Virus record (IMG/VR): IMGVR_UViG_3300025674_000397
Coordinates: 1-23,773 of that record
DNA from: a virus
Reading direction: 5' to 3' (one strand)
DNA length: 23,773 nt
In this document: positions 1 through 9,590 of the stretch, one piece after another
Layout: each line of letters opens with the position of its first letter
Numbering within the stretch: the stretch's first letter is position 1
Position numbers and translations under genes: made by a program
Notes under the pieces: generated by a model
The model's input: only the letters and a program-made list of their open reading frames with translations
Told to the model about the DNA's origin: nothing
Databases searched by the model: none

Positions 1-1244
1 ACTTGGCTGCCATTATTCGCTACTGCGCTAGTAGCTTTGAGAACGACCTTATCATTTGCATCACTTTCAATCTGCAGTTTTGAGTTAGCGTCAATGTTCG
101 TAGATGTCCCCACCAACAGCCTGCCCGATGCGTCGAGGCGGGCGCGTTCGTCGGGTGTTGGACCAGTAAAAAAGCGTATGTTTCCATATCCAGTTGCCGT
201 GCCTTGGACACTGAGGTCTAAAAATTCAGAGCCTGAAGAGGTATATTTAACATCAGCTTTAGGTGTGTTGCCAGAAACGCCGAAACGAATGCCATTGGTA
301 GACCCGCCAATGTGCAATGCAGCCAAAGGACTCACCGTGCCAATCCCTACTCGCGAACTCTCATCAACAACCAAGGCTGTATTGCCTGCAATGTTGTTAT
401 AGAAGTGCAGTTTGTCATCGACAAGGCCGCGCAAGCCAAAAAACCATTTGTTCGTGTCCCCGGTGTTTAAACTTATTGTTGCCCCAGCAGTATTTGCATT
501 TCTCGATAGGACGAACTCTGCGCTGCCAGACGTATTCTTTAGGCGGGCGTTTGTTCCTGCGATGTCGAGCGTATAGCTCGGGCTACTAGTCCCCAGACCT
601 AGTTTCCCGTCCGATGTGATGCGGGCTTTTTCAGTGCTGCTATCTCCGTTATTTGCACCGTTGTAAAACTCGATTGTTCCAGAACTGCCGCGAATTTCTA
701 AATCGTTACCAGCAAGCTTGATAGGTGCGTAATAAGTGTCCGCTTGGTTAAGTCGAATAGTAGGAATGGAAGTAGCTTTAATTTCTAAATTAGCGCCAGG
801 ACTCGCCGTGCCGACCCCAACATTTCCACTCGCATCAACAAACAACCGCCCAGTGCCATTAGTCGAGATGGTTAATGGGTAATTATTTAATGTACCAATC
901 GTACCTTCTGTAGCACTACTTTGGATATATGTTGCAGCACCAAGGTCCCTACTAAACACACCAACAGCATTAGCTCCACTATTTACCACATGGAATTGAT
1001 AACTAGGACCACTACCAATACCAACATTACCATTTTCATCAATAAACAGCCTACCATTACCATTTGTAGCAACAGCAAGTTGATCATTACCAGGACGATA
1101 AATACCAGTATTTAGATCACTAGCAAAGGCAATACCAGGTAACGCTGCAGTACCGTCAGCAGCAGCACTAACCGTACCAGTACCTGTCAATACAGGACCT
1201 TCTGAATCTAAACTACCAGTAAAAGGATTAAATCTATAAGCCAT
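1..1244 (-). CDS. Long tail-fibre-like protein, cut by left edge
   Basis: The frame is open from an ATG at 1244 to the edge of the window (414 codons, no stop; I read every codon), so the C-terminus is missing. It opens MAYRFNPFTG, a start I recall from cyanophage structural proteins. The body is a series of imperfect repeats of the form 'GRLF(I/V)D..GNVG(I/V)G...SP...L.I' (about residues 65-85, 125-150, 200-215, 295-315 and 385-400). Such repeats are typical of phage fibres and bacteriophage-type adhesins, which often end in an intramolecular chaperone (peptidase S74). That end would lie outside the window, so the chaperone is only an inference. The start is 2 nt beyond the stop of the 65-residue gene upstream, so it belongs to the adhesion module. 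Codon use changes along the gene: near the start glycine is mostly GGT, while below about position 850 GGC, GGG and GGA dominate and the DNA is more GC-rich. The likely role is receptor binding. Confidence 0.8.
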   Translation of the reverse strand, partial: MAYRFNPFTGSLDSEGPVLTGTGTVSAAADGTAALPGIAFASDLNTGIYRPGNDQLAVATNGNGRLFIDENGNVGIGSGPSYQFHVVNSGANAVGVFSRDLGAATYIQSSATEGTIGTLNNYPLTISTNGTGRLFVDASGNVGVGTASPGANLEIKATSIPTIRLNQADTYYAPIKLAGNDLEIRGSSGTIEFYNGANNGDSSTEKARITSDGKLGLGTSSPSYTLDIAGTNARLKNTSGSAEFVLSRNANTAGATISLNTGDTNKWFFGLRGLVDDKLHFYNNIAGNTALVVDESSRVGIGTVSPLAALHIGGSTNGIRFGVSGNTPKADVKYTSSGSEFLDLSVQGTATGYGNIRFFTGPTPDERARLDASGRLLVGTSTNIDANSKLQIESDANDKVVLKATSAVANNGSQ

Positions 1245-1246
1245 AA

Positions 1247-1444
1247 TTAGTCTTTAGTTACAGAGGTCAATTTATTGTCAGCGTTATACCCAAGTGTTAA
1301 TACTGCAACAGTAGTTCCACTGGCTCCACCAACTTTATAAGTAATAGTTTCTACTTCACCAACACCGTTACCACCAGCAACGTAAGTAAGAGAAACATAG
1401 TCATGGTTCGGGATATAAAGACCCGCAATATCTTGTACAAGCAT
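1247..1444 (-). CDS. Small conserved-type phage protein (65 aa)
   Basis: A 65-residue protein between the LamG protein (ends 1456) and the long fibre (starts 1244). It is soluble with no signal peptide or membrane segment. It is rich in Val, Thr and Gly with alternating hydrophobic residues (VETITYKVGG, TTVAVLTLGY), which suggests a small beta-sandwich. I recall similar short proteins next to tail and fibre genes of cyanophages but cannot name the family. The tight spacing (11 nt upstream, 2 nt downstream) supports a real gene in the fibre operon. There is no Shine-Dalgarno sequence, as for most genes here. A minor virion or fibre-assembly protein is the best guess. Confidence 0.65.
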   Translation of the reverse strand: MLVQDIAGLYIPNHDYVSLTYVAGGNGVGEVETITYKVGGASGTTVAVLTLGYNADNKLTSVTKD

Positions 1445-1455
1445 TGTATTTAAAG

Positions 1456-2922
1456 TTAAATGAACATTTGAATAGGTGGTGTGAAGTTACTAGTATATTT
1501 AGCAACCCCTTGGTAGATCCTGTAATCTTGGAGGCGTACAGTGTTGTAAGAAGTGTCAGAACTATTAAGAATATTACCTTGGAATGATCCAGTAAAATCA
1601 GTAGTAACAGAACCACCAGAAACAACTTGATTTACACCATTAATAAAGATCCTTATTGTACTTCCAGACCTTGCAAAGGCAAAATGGAACCATTGATTAA
1701 GTGGACAACTTTGAGAAGTCCTTGTATTTCCAGCACCTGCACCACCGGCAAAATACAAAGCCCTAGGGTAAGATGTATCGTTACCTAAAAAGGTTACAGC
1801 AAACCCAGTATCTGTATCGTTGTGGTTATACAACAATGCCATCCCACTGGTACCTACAGCACTAGAAGGCATATACAACCAACCCTCAATACAGAAATCA
1901 TTTGCCCTGAATGCTGGTAAGGCTGTTGTTGTATATAGACGTTGTGTTGATGCATTATTAGCACCAGCTAACAACGAACCACCATAATCAGTCCATTTCG
2001 GATCAGTGGTCTCAATACTAGAATTTACAGACTCCAATGTATAAGAACTACCAGAACCACGAATAACGGATGAGTAATCAGTAGTACCAAATCCAACTCC
2101 AAATGGTGCAGCCAAAATTAAATTAGCTGCATTAGGATCTGATGCTGCAGTTAAGATGTCAAAAAACATCCGACCAGGTGGTGTGAAGTTACTAGTATAT
2201 TTAGCAACTCCTTGATAAACACGATAGTCCTGTAGCTTTACGGTGTTCCAACCTGTTTCTGAGCCAGGGGCTGCTAGAACCAATCCTTGATTATAAGTCC
2301 AGTTAGGATTACCACTAGCATCCCGATAACTGGTCCTATCAACACCATCAACATAAATTTTCAATGAATTAGATGCAGACCCATTACGTACAACAGCAAT
2401 GTGATGCCAAGTGTTAGGAGAAAGGCAGTTATATGCAATATTGACTTCTGCCCCTGCACCACCAGTAAAGAAGATTCCACGCCTTGCGGAGACATCCCCG
2501 AAGCTATCGCCACAAATAAAGCATTGAAATCCAGTATTATCTACATCATTTGTATGAGACCACAATGCACATTGAGTTAGACCAGTAAAAGTTGGAATGT
2601 AGACCCAAGTTTCTAAGGTAAAGTTACTAGAACCAAATGCAGCAATAGTTGGATTCTCAAAAGAGCACCACAAGGCTCTTACGGGTCTGTCTCCAAGTTC
2701 CCATGAAGTGTTGTAATATTTATTTGTTGTAGAAAATACTGGTTGCCCTGATTGTGAAAATTGAAGCTCACTAAATGTTGATGTAGAAGTATTAACTAAC
2801 CCTGCAACATTAGTAAGACCATGATCACTGCTACCGCTAACACCAATAACTAGATTATTAGCAAACGAATCTGGGTTAGCCAAATTTCTACTAGATGTTG
2901 CTAACATCTGTAAAATACTCAT
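1456..2922 (-). CDS. Two-domain LamG/concanavalin-A-like adhesin
   Basis: A 488-residue protein with two copies of a laminin-G/ConA-like jelly-roll domain, at about residues 75-250 and 315-488. Each copy carries the hallmarks 'F.(L/I)E.W.Y.P', 'W.H.A..R.GS....I(Y/F).(D/N)GV' and the closing motif 'V(K/R)LQDYR(V/I)YQGVAKYTSNFTPP'. Such domains bind carbohydrates and are common in phage adhesion proteins. I chose the ATG at 2922, giving MSILQMLATS, because it overlaps the fibre stop as ATGA. An ATG at 2979 would add 19 residues and lie wholly inside the upstream gene. The second copy ends almost at the stop codon. The two copies share an exact 33-nt direct repeat, so the second domain probably arose by duplication. 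The likely role is a tail-tip or fibre protein contacting cell-surface glycans. Confidence 0.75.
   Translation of the reverse strand: MSILQMLATSSRNLANPDSFANNLVIGVSGSSDHGLTNVAGLVNTSTSTFSELQFSQSGQPVFSTTNKYYNTSWELGDRPVRALWCSFENPTIAAFGSSNFTLETWVYIPTFTGLTQCALWSHTNDVDNTGFQCFICGDSFGDVSARRGIFFTGGAGAEVNIAYNCLSPNTWHHIAVVRNGSASNSLKIYVDGVDRTSYRDASGNPNWTYNQGLVLAAPGSETGWNTVKLQDYRVYQGVAKYTSNFTPPGRMFFDILTAASDPNAANLILAAPFGVGFGTTDYSSVIRGSGSSYTLESVNSSIETTDPKWTDYGGSLLAGANNASTQRLYTTTALPAFRANDFCIEGWLYMPSSAVGTSGMALLYNHNDTDTGFAVTFLGNDTSYPRALYFAGGAGAGNTRTSQSCPLNQWFHFAFARSGSTIRIFINGVNQVVSGGSVTTDFTGSFQGNILNSSDTSYNTVRLQDYRIYQGVAKYTSNFTPPIQMFI
1474..1506. repeat. 33-nt direct repeat, copy A (LamG module)
   Basis: Begins aggtggtgtgaagttactag and is identical over 33 nt to 2176-2208. 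It encodes the conserved end of the LamG domain (VAKYTSNFTPP). The two copies are 702 nt apart, which is 234 codons in frame. Confidence 0.85.
2176..2208. repeat. 33-nt direct repeat, copy B (LamG module)
   Basis: Exact partner of 1474-1506, at the end of the first LamG domain of the same gene. Sequence outside the 33 nt diverges, so this short stretch has stayed identical while the rest of the duplicated domains drifted. Confidence 0.85.
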
Positions 2923-5444
2923 GACAACCCACTTCCAGAAATCACAAAAACGTTTGAAGCTACGCATAGGATTGAACATAATCCGTAAGAAGAAAATGAT
3001 CGATTACCTGAAATTGTAGTACCAGAAAGACGTAAAGTTACACCACTACCTTGAGTGATAGTTTGTGTAGATGTACTGTTATTGTACACACTAATAGCGT
3101 CACCAACACTAAATACACCGCTAGGGATTGTAACACCGCCTGTAGTAATAGAGATGTGTTTACCAGCATCACTTGCTATAAGCGTGTAAGCAGCTGTTTT
3201 AGCGTTAGCTGGGATAGTTGGGAATGTTTGGGTATTAGTAAATGTTTGATCAGCAGTAAACGTTTGAGCTACGTCAAGCTTAGCTGTATCAGCATCGTAC
3301 GCCTGTACACTGACACCAATATCACTATTACTAAGTGCATTAGCATCATAAGCTTGGACACTGACACCAATATCAGAGCTATTCAAAATAGTGGCATCGT
3401 ATGCCTGTACAGTGCTACCAATATCACTTGTAGTCAGTGCATTAGTATCCACATAGTTCTTAGTGGCAGCATCTTGAGCATTGATAGGATCAGCCAATTC
3501 AGTAATGCGATAACTAGCTGCATTTAAGTTACCACTAAGTTCAGGGCTAAGGTCACTAGCAACACTAAACAAAGTAGTAGCATTTGCAGGGATATTCACA
3601 AAACCAGTTTGTTGATCAACCTCAAATGTATCACCAACTTTAAATTTACCGTTATGGTCAGTTGTAGCAGTCCAAATCTTACCACTATTCAACTCAACAA
3701 CTTGGTTAGCTTCAATAGGCATTCCACCATTCTCTGGTAGTGCTCGATAATCAGTACCGCTGCCAACGTACTCCATTGTATGACCACTACTTGCGATCAT
3801 TGAACGAAGATAGAAATTAACAACAAGATCATCTGCAACATTACCATTAAGACCCAAGTTATCACTACGATCAGTTGGGTTTGGACGGCTAATTGTTACA
3901 GTCCAGCCGTTACCACCTTCACTATCAGTATTAGGTACAGAAGATAGAACTGGGTAAGTGATACCATTCACCACGACCAACATATTACCTTGAGGTCTGG
4001 TTTCAGATCCATGCCAACTTGGATCAGCTGTAGGCTCATTAATGTTAAAACTAATGTCACCATCTGCAGCTGCACCATCTACATTGGAAGTAAAGATAGC
4101 AGTAGTAGATTTACCATCAGCAACCAAAGCACGATTACCAAAGTCAGTAGTAGAAGCAGCTAGGTTTGCTTGACCACCATTCAATACCTTAATGTGATAA
4201 GAGTTGAAGAAGGCATAACTACTAGTAGCTTGTACATAACCGTTGTTAGTGACAAGAATACCAGGTCCATTAAGTCCAACATGGGTGTAGCTATCACACA
4301 CCATAGACCGCAACGGACTAGCACTATTGACAACAGAGCCATCAACCAACAAACCACCGCCAGTTGGAGAAGAATCAATATCACCAGCAGCACCACCAGC
4401 AGGGGTGATTACATCCAAGTTATCGTTATCAATCTCCGAATCAGAGAAGTTGGTGCAGTTTTGGATGTACGGTGATTTATAAATTGTTGCACCAGGATAG
4501 AACGAAACGTTCCAACCTTGATTTACTGGTAGTTCAGGATCGACAGCGTTACCAGCAATACCACTAGCCTTAACACCAGTAAATGTCAAGTTCTGAAGGT
4601 AAGAACCACTATTAACCCGAAACAGTGAATTTTCTTCAGTAGCAGAAGTCGGATGTACAATACAGCTACGTAATGATTGACCGATAATTGATACATTAGG
4701 ACGTTCAATGTCAATCGGAGCAACCTCTTGATAGACCCCAGGAGCCACTACAACAACGCTACCATCACCATAGGTAGCATCAGCGTTGATCTGTTCAACA
4801 GCTGCTTTAATGCTCCTCTTCGGACGGCTAATACGGTGCCCATCATTAGCATCACTACCACTTGAAGCATCTACATAAACAACCTTGGGTTGGTTAATGA
4901 AGGCACCACCAGAAGCCACAGCAAGCCAATTAGTACCATCATAAACAGAAAATGTAAGATCACTGTCATTCTGCAACCAGGTCTTACCAGTTTGATACCC
5001 ACTACTAGCAGGTACACCAGCTTGAACAAGGGTATTAAACCGTTGACTAGATGCAGAAGTAGTAGCAATCAATCCATCAGAATCAGTCCAGGTTTCATTT
5101 GACTTAATGGTTTCAGTACCTGTGTCCCAAGTATTGTTAGCAATCTCTTGAACAGCGTAGTTGTTCTGAGTGAAGTTATTATTCAAGTCTTCTGCTTTAA
5201 CAGCAGATCCTGGAAAAAATGTAGCACTAAGAGTATCAATGTCCGTATCACGATAAATACGGATCTCTACACCATTAGCAGGAGCAGTATTAAATTGAAC
5301 AGTGGTGGCATTGGCAAGTGTGTATGCAGTTGTAGAAGCCCCATTAAGAGTGATCTTAATGTCAGACTCAGCGATATATTCAAATGTAAAAGAAAAGAGG
5401 ACGGTAGACCCGTCCCCTGTATAAGTATTTTGTGTAATTGCCAT
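2919..5444 (-). CDS. Tail fibre with T7 gp17-type N-terminus and beta-helix
   Basis: An 841-residue fibre. Residues 1-110 match the T7 tail-fibre N-terminal domain that attaches the fibre to the tail: NTYTGDGSTVLFSFTFEY near the start, then NTAPANGVEIRIYRDTD and AVKAEDLNNNFTQ. From about residue 185 to 440 there is a pectate-lyase-like right-handed beta-helix, opening VVYVDASSGSDANDG and followed by GVYQE and NVSIIG-type rungs. Residues 667-718 hold three tandem 17-residue repeats around SDIG..VQAYDA. The C-terminus (about 760-841) is Ser/Thr/Gly-rich beta sequence. It is longer than T7 gp17 (553 residues). It starts 2 nt after the gp16-like gene stops, and its own stop overlaps the LamG gene (ATGA). 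Adsorption to the host surface is the expected role; the beta-helix may also depolymerise polysaccharide, but no catalytic residues can be assigned. Confidence 0.88.
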   Translation of the reverse strand: MAITQNTYTGDGSTVLFSFTFEYIAESDIKITLNGASTTAYTLANATTVQFNTAPANGVEIRIYRDTDIDTLSATFFPGSAVKAEDLNNNFTQNNYAVQEIANNTWDTGTETIKSNETWTDSDGLIATTSASSQRFNTLVQAGVPASSGYQTGKTWLQNDSDLTFSVYDGTNWLAVASGGAFINQPKVVYVDASSGSDANDGHRISRPKRSIKAAVEQINADATYGDGSVVVVAPGVYQEVAPIDIERPNVSIIGQSLRSCIVHPTSATEENSLFRVNSGSYLQNLTFTGVKASGIAGNAVDPELPVNQGWNVSFYPGATIYKSPYIQNCTNFSDSEIDNDNLDVITPAGGAAGDIDSSPTGGGLLVDGSVVNSASPLRSMVCDSYTHVGLNGPGILVTNNGYVQATSSYAFFNSYHIKVLNGGQANLAASTTDFGNRALVADGKSTTAIFTSNVDGAAADGDISFNINEPTADPSWHGSETRPQGNMLVVVNGITYPVLSSVPNTDSEGGNGWTVTISRPNPTDRSDNLGLNGNVADDLVVNFYLRSMIASSGHTMEYVGSGTDYRALPENGGMPIEANQVVELNSGKIWTATTDHNGKFKVGDTFEVDQQTGFVNIPANATTLFSVASDLSPELSGNLNAASYRITELADPINAQDAATKNYVDTNALTTSDIGSTVQAYDATILNSSDIGVSVQAYDANALSNSDIGVSVQAYDADTAKLDVAQTFTADQTFTNTQTFPTIPANAKTAAYTLIASDAGKHISITTGGVTIPSGVFSVGDAISVYNNSTSTQTITQGSGVTLRLSGTTISGNRSFSSYGLCSILCVASNVFVISGSGLS
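3292..3444. repeat. Three tandem 51-nt repeats in fibre gene
   Basis: Units begin at 3292, 3343 and 3394, each starting gcatc(g/a)ta and containing '(a/c)accaatatca'. The period is exactly 51 nt (17 codons). They encode the SDIG..VQAYDA repeats near the C-terminal part of the fibre. Confidence 0.85.
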
Positions 5445-5446
5445 TT

Positions 5447-8400
5447 TTAATAAGAGAATTGCTTCATGTAATCAAGGAAGCGTTGTGCACCTTCTTGATC
5501 ACCTTGGCGTAGATATTGTGCAGTAGTTTCTTGGATGTAAGAACGACGTGCAATTTCTTCTTGATGTGGTGAAGCTGCCCTAGCCATCTTCATAGCATTA
5601 CGTAGTTCACGGTCCAATTCAATATGCACCATTTCAAATGTACTAAGATCAGGATCAAGTCCATTAGCAACAGCTTCTTGGTAACGTTTACGGAAAGCTT
5701 TAGCCTCTTTAGTTTGCATTACCCGCTTAATACCAGTTTTAAACAGCTCATCACGTCCAATGATATTAGTGATTTCAGAGCGTTCTTCAGCAGTCAATCT
5801 AACACCATTACCATCAGTAGATAGAGTAGGACGTGCATCATACTCAATATCCATTAGGAATTGCTTTTCTGGACTAATCTTACCGTTAACTTTCCAAGGC
5901 ATGTACGTGTTCCAGATGCGTGCAAAGATATTATCAGGTACACCCACCTCACCACCATCAATCCAATCGTATGTGGCTGGTAGTGTTGATTTAAGACCAG
6001 GCATCCTGTTACGAACCAAATCAATCACATTCATCTCAACTTCCTTTAGACCAGGGTCCATTAGACGTGAGATCTCTGCAAGCTGACTAGATCCAGGTAC
6101 AGCAGCACTAGTCAAGAAACTAGAAGACCATTTAGCAAGAGCATTAGGGTTACCATTAAGGATATCCATCAATGGCTCAAGACCTGCAAGTCCTGTCTTA
6201 TCTGTAATAGCAGAACTAAGTACAAAACCCATCTTATGTAGGTTTTCACCAAGTTCATTTGGCGCCAAAGCACCAGCACTTGATGCACCAGCTGCAGCAG
6301 ATAAACCAAAATCTAAACCATTATCCATGATGTCAACAGTAGTAGACAACCAACTAGTAATAGGTCCAAGGTTATCGTAACTTACCCACTCACCACCAGG
6401 AAGACGGATAGAACGTGGTTTCCAATCAGCATTACGTCTTAGTGCTTGTTTTTGCTTATCATAAAGACCATTGCCAGTGATGCGGTCATTAAGGAACAAC
6501 GAAACCGCACCAGTCACTGCTAAAGCACCAAAAGCTTTACGACCCTTCAAGTCAGCACGAATCTCATTATATTTAGCACGTGCAGTAATTGGGTTTACTT
6601 CAATACCACGTGATGCAAGTAGAGTTTCAACTTCCTCAAAAGGCATGTCGTCAAACTCACGTCTAAACGCACTAAAGTCTTTAACAAAAAGACCAAGTGG
6701 ATTATAAGAAGCAGCAAGCTTCAGTTCATTAATAGGTGTTTTGGTAAACAGAAGAAATGGCTTCAAAATAGGTGCATAATTAATCAAATTAGACAACGCA
6801 TTGCTAGCTGCGGTATCCAGATTCAATGAGATTTCACCACTAGTTGCTTTAACTGCTGAATCAGTAATAATACCATCAGCGTCAAACATCTTATCATATA
6901 CCTTACGGTACAGCTCATTACCTACTTTCTCATCAAATGGTAACTTACCACCTTTAGTTAGGTCATCAAATACCCTACCCTTTGCTTCAGACATAGCAAC
7001 CATAGACTGGGTAAACCCGTCCATAGCTTGCATAGCACGATTACCAAAACGTAACCAAGGATGATTAGCGAGGTCATTCATGTTATTAGCAACTTCTGCC
7101 ATAAACTGAGGACCATATTCACCTTGAGCTGCTTTAGCATCAGCAAATGCATTGATAAGTTCAAGTTGTCGTGAAGCTACCCCGTAGTCTTCCCGTGCTT
7201 CAATAATATTAGGATCCATACCAGAACGCTTGAACACTTGTTTCATGTATTCAAACGATTCTTGTAGTGATTCAACAACACTACTATATTGATACCATCC
7301 ACGTCGAACAGTCTTTAAATCTCCATTAAGTAGACCACCTGCCATCACACGTAGTGGTTTTTCAATAAGTTGTACAGTGTTAGAAAGTCCAGCACGAATT
7401 GGTGTACCAAAAGCACTCAATGTAGAGTTATAAACATTAGAGTAGAAACCCTTAAGGATTACAGAAGGGATCTCTGGTTGACCATCAATAAAAGCTTTAC
7501 TAAGAGTAGCTGTTGATTGCTTAAGATAATTGTTAAGTTTGGTAATAGTAGAGATATTACCATCAGTCATCTCATACGCCAGCATCAGCGGACGTAACAT
7601 CTCAGGTTCTGTCTGACTGATCTCTCGTAGGTTATCAATAGTAAACCTAGCTTCTTCTTTTACTTTAGCCAATGCAGCAGCAGTTTGATCTACTTCACCA
7701 CGAATAGCACGTTCAATACGTTTAGCTTCTTTAACGTCCAATGCCTCACCAGTAGTGAGTTTATTGAACAAGTTCATCATCTTATTAGACTTATTCTTGG
7801 TGTAAGAAGCCATGTTCTTTTGAACCATTAAGAACTCCATCCTATCAAGGATTTGTTCTGTTGCACGTTCAATAGCTGGTGTACCTTCAGTAAGACGCAT
7901 ACCCTGAGCCATGTCAGAGATCTGCCCGCCAAATGAAGTACCTACATAAGCTTGTGCCTTCATGTAATCCATGTTAGCAAAGTCATCCATGTACTTCTTC
8001 AAAGCACCGACAACACCTTTATAAGCATCATCAGATAGAACTGTAAGACCAGTGGGTTTAACATCAGACAAGTCAGGGAGTTGTGTACGTAGTGCTTGTA
8101 CATCCATTTCATAAAATGTAGCAGCAAGACGCTCACCTGCATCTTTAATGTCAGCACTACTTAGATCAAGTCCAGAAGCAGAACGATAACCATAATCATC
8201 TGCTGCAGTCAATACATCAGCAAGACCTTTTTGTACAGTCAGTTGATTGTCAACATTCTCCAAGCTAAACTTAAGAGCACCTTCAGATACAGCATTACCA
8301 AGACGACCATAAATAGTATCTGAGTTACTGGCGATGCGTGCTGCATCAATAGAAGCACCAACAATACCAAGATCATCTACAGAACGTACACCCATCTCCT

Positions 8401-9574
8401 GATAACCATAAAGATCATGGTAACCAAAGATAGGTTCAGAAATATCAACATTACGTTGAATTGTAGTCAACCCACTTTCTGCTGCCAAATCATCAAACCC
8501 TTTACGAGTAGCCTCATCCATGTTATCCCATGCGTCGGAATAAAGGACTCTAGCTTCTTCAGGCGATATAGTTGTAGCACGGGCTGACATTGAATCAATG
8601 TAATAGTCCCTACCACTTACAGGCACTTCAGTTTCTACAACACGTTTAGATAGGTTATAGTTACCGATCTCATCCAAAGAATCAGAACGTGCAGCGGCTG
8701 CTGCTTCTACAACATCATCTACATCACCTTCAGGTTCAACATTACGACTGAAGTATTGACCTGCCTTTTCAGTTTCAGGGATTGCTGCACCCTTGGCAAA
8801 ACCACCCCGACCACGGAATAGTTTATTAAGACCAAGTAGCATATCTGTACCAAGTCCTAGATACGTACCTTCAAGTACATTCTTTGCACGTTTAACTTCA
8901 GGGCTGTCTCCATCTAGTGTAGCTAGGTTTTCTGGCAACCAACCAAAGTAACGTGGATAAGTTTTACGAAGTACACCAGTAAGGTTATCATCCTCTTGGT
9001 TAAATTCAACTGTGTAGTCAACAGCTGCACCAGCACCTGCACTGAATGCTACAGTACCAAGTCGTCGTACAAGAGGATCATTCAAAAACTTACCAACCCT
9101 TGTTGTTGTACCTAGTTGACCTGCTGCACCTGTAAGCGCAGAGGTACCACCAGCACCTAGTGCTACAGTCGGGATAACAACAGACATGATCTCCCGAGAG
9201 CTTTGTGCTACTTCGTTTTCAAACTTAGGTACTTTTGGTAGGTCAACACCAGGAAGAAGATTAAGAGCATCAAGCACAAAATCTGACACACCGGCAAGAC
9301 CCATCATGTCAAATTCAGCGCCTTCACGACGCATCTTCTCTAAATCAATGTCACCTGTTTCAGTCCTGTATGGACCTGTTTGTGGTTGTTCAGGAGGTGC
9401 CTGCTGACCTCCAGCCGTAGCTGTTGGTTGAGACACCTGTGGGGTTGCAGGCTCTTGGGTTTGTTCTGGCTCCAGATAAGTTTGCAGTTCAGCTTGTTCA
9501 GCCTCAAGTAATGCAAGTTCCTCTGGTGTTAGATCGGGCGTACCCTCCAAAAGCTGCTCATCATAATCGTTCAT
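5447..9574 (-). CDS. Large internal virion/ejection protein (gp16-like)
   Basis: A 1375-residue protein placed last among the internal-core genes and just before the fibre, like T7 gp16 (1318 residues). T7 gp16 is the inner-core protein that is ejected and helps form the DNA channel across the cell envelope. Residues 1-75 are acidic and rich in Gln/Pro/Glu (probably disordered). There is a Gly/Ala-rich hydrophobic stretch at about 125-150 and another at about 170-185, candidates for membrane insertion. The rest is mostly charged and helical. I see no lysozyme motif near the N-terminus, where T7 gp16 carries its transglycosylase; in this phage that activity appears at the end of the gp15-like protein. 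The identity rests on size, position and composition rather than on a recognisable signature. Confidence 0.75.
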   Translation of the reverse strand: MNDYDEQLLEGTPDLTPEELALLEAEQAELQTYLEPEQTQEPATPQVSQPTATAGGQQAPPEQPQTGPYRTETGDIDLEKMRREGAEFDMMGLAGVSDFVLDALNLLPGVDLPKVPKFENEVAQSSREIMSVVIPTVALGAGGTSALTGAAGQLGTTTRVGKFLNDPLVRRLGTVAFSAGAGAAVDYTVEFNQEDDNLTGVLRKTYPRYFGWLPENLATLDGDSPEVKRAKNVLEGTYLGLGTDMLLGLNKLFRGRGGFAKGAAIPETEKAGQYFSRNVEPEGDVDDVVEAAAAARSDSLDEIGNYNLSKRVVETEVPVSGRDYYIDSMSARATTISPEEARVLYSDAWDNMDEATRKGFDDLAAESGLTTIQRNVDISEPIFGYHDLYGYQEMGVRSVDDLGIVGASIDAARIASNSDTIYGRLGNAVSEGALKFSLENVDNQLTVQKGLADVLTAADDYGYRSASGLDLSSADIKDAGERLAATFYEMDVQALRTQLPDLSDVKPTGLTVLSDDAYKGVVGALKKYMDDFANMDYMKAQAYVGTSFGGQISDMAQGMRLTEGTPAIERATEQILDRMEFLMVQKNMASYTKNKSNKMMNLFNKLTTGEALDVKEAKRIERAIRGEVDQTAAALAKVKEEARFTIDNLREISQTEPEMLRPLMLAYEMTDGNISTITKLNNYLKQSTATLSKAFIDGQPEIPSVILKGFYSNVYNSTLSAFGTPIRAGLSNTVQLIEKPLRVMAGGLLNGDLKTVRRGWYQYSSVVESLQESFEYMKQVFKRSGMDPNIIEAREDYGVASRQLELINAFADAKAAQGEYGPQFMAEVANNMNDLANHPWLRFGNRAMQAMDGFTQSMVAMSEAKGRVFDDLTKGGKLPFDEKVGNELYRKVYDKMFDADGIITDSAVKATSGEISLNLDTAASNALSNLINYAPILKPFLLFTKTPINELKLAASYNPLGLFVKDFSAFRREFDDMPFEEVETLLASRGIEVNPITARAKYNEIRADLKGRKAFGALAVTGAVSLFLNDRITGNGLYDKQKQALRRNADWKPRSIRLPGGEWVSYDNLGPITSWLSTTVDIMDNGLDFGLSAAAGASSAGALAPNELGENLHKMGFVLSSAITDKTGLAGLEPLMDILNGNPNALAKWSSSFLTSAAVPGSSQLAEISRLMDPGLKEVEMNVIDLVRNRMPGLKSTLPATYDWIDGGEVGVPDNIFARIWNTYMPWKVNGKISPEKQFLMDIEYDARPTLSTDGNGVRLTAEERSEITNIIGRDELFKTGIKRVMQTKEAKAFRKRYQEAVANGLDPDLSTFEMVHIELDRELRNAMKMARAASPHQEEIARRSYIQETTAQYLRQGDQEGAQRFLDYMKQFSY

Positions 9575-9590
9575 TAGTAATTAACCTAAT

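Noticed and set aside
37-402. 121-codon plus-strand frame at the left edge
   Set aside because: It is antisense to the fibre frame, which is open throughout and has clear protein repeats.
2923-2979. Upstream ATG extending the LamG protein by 19 residues
   Set aside because: The extension lies inside the fibre coding region; the ATG at 2922 forms the usual ATGA overlap.
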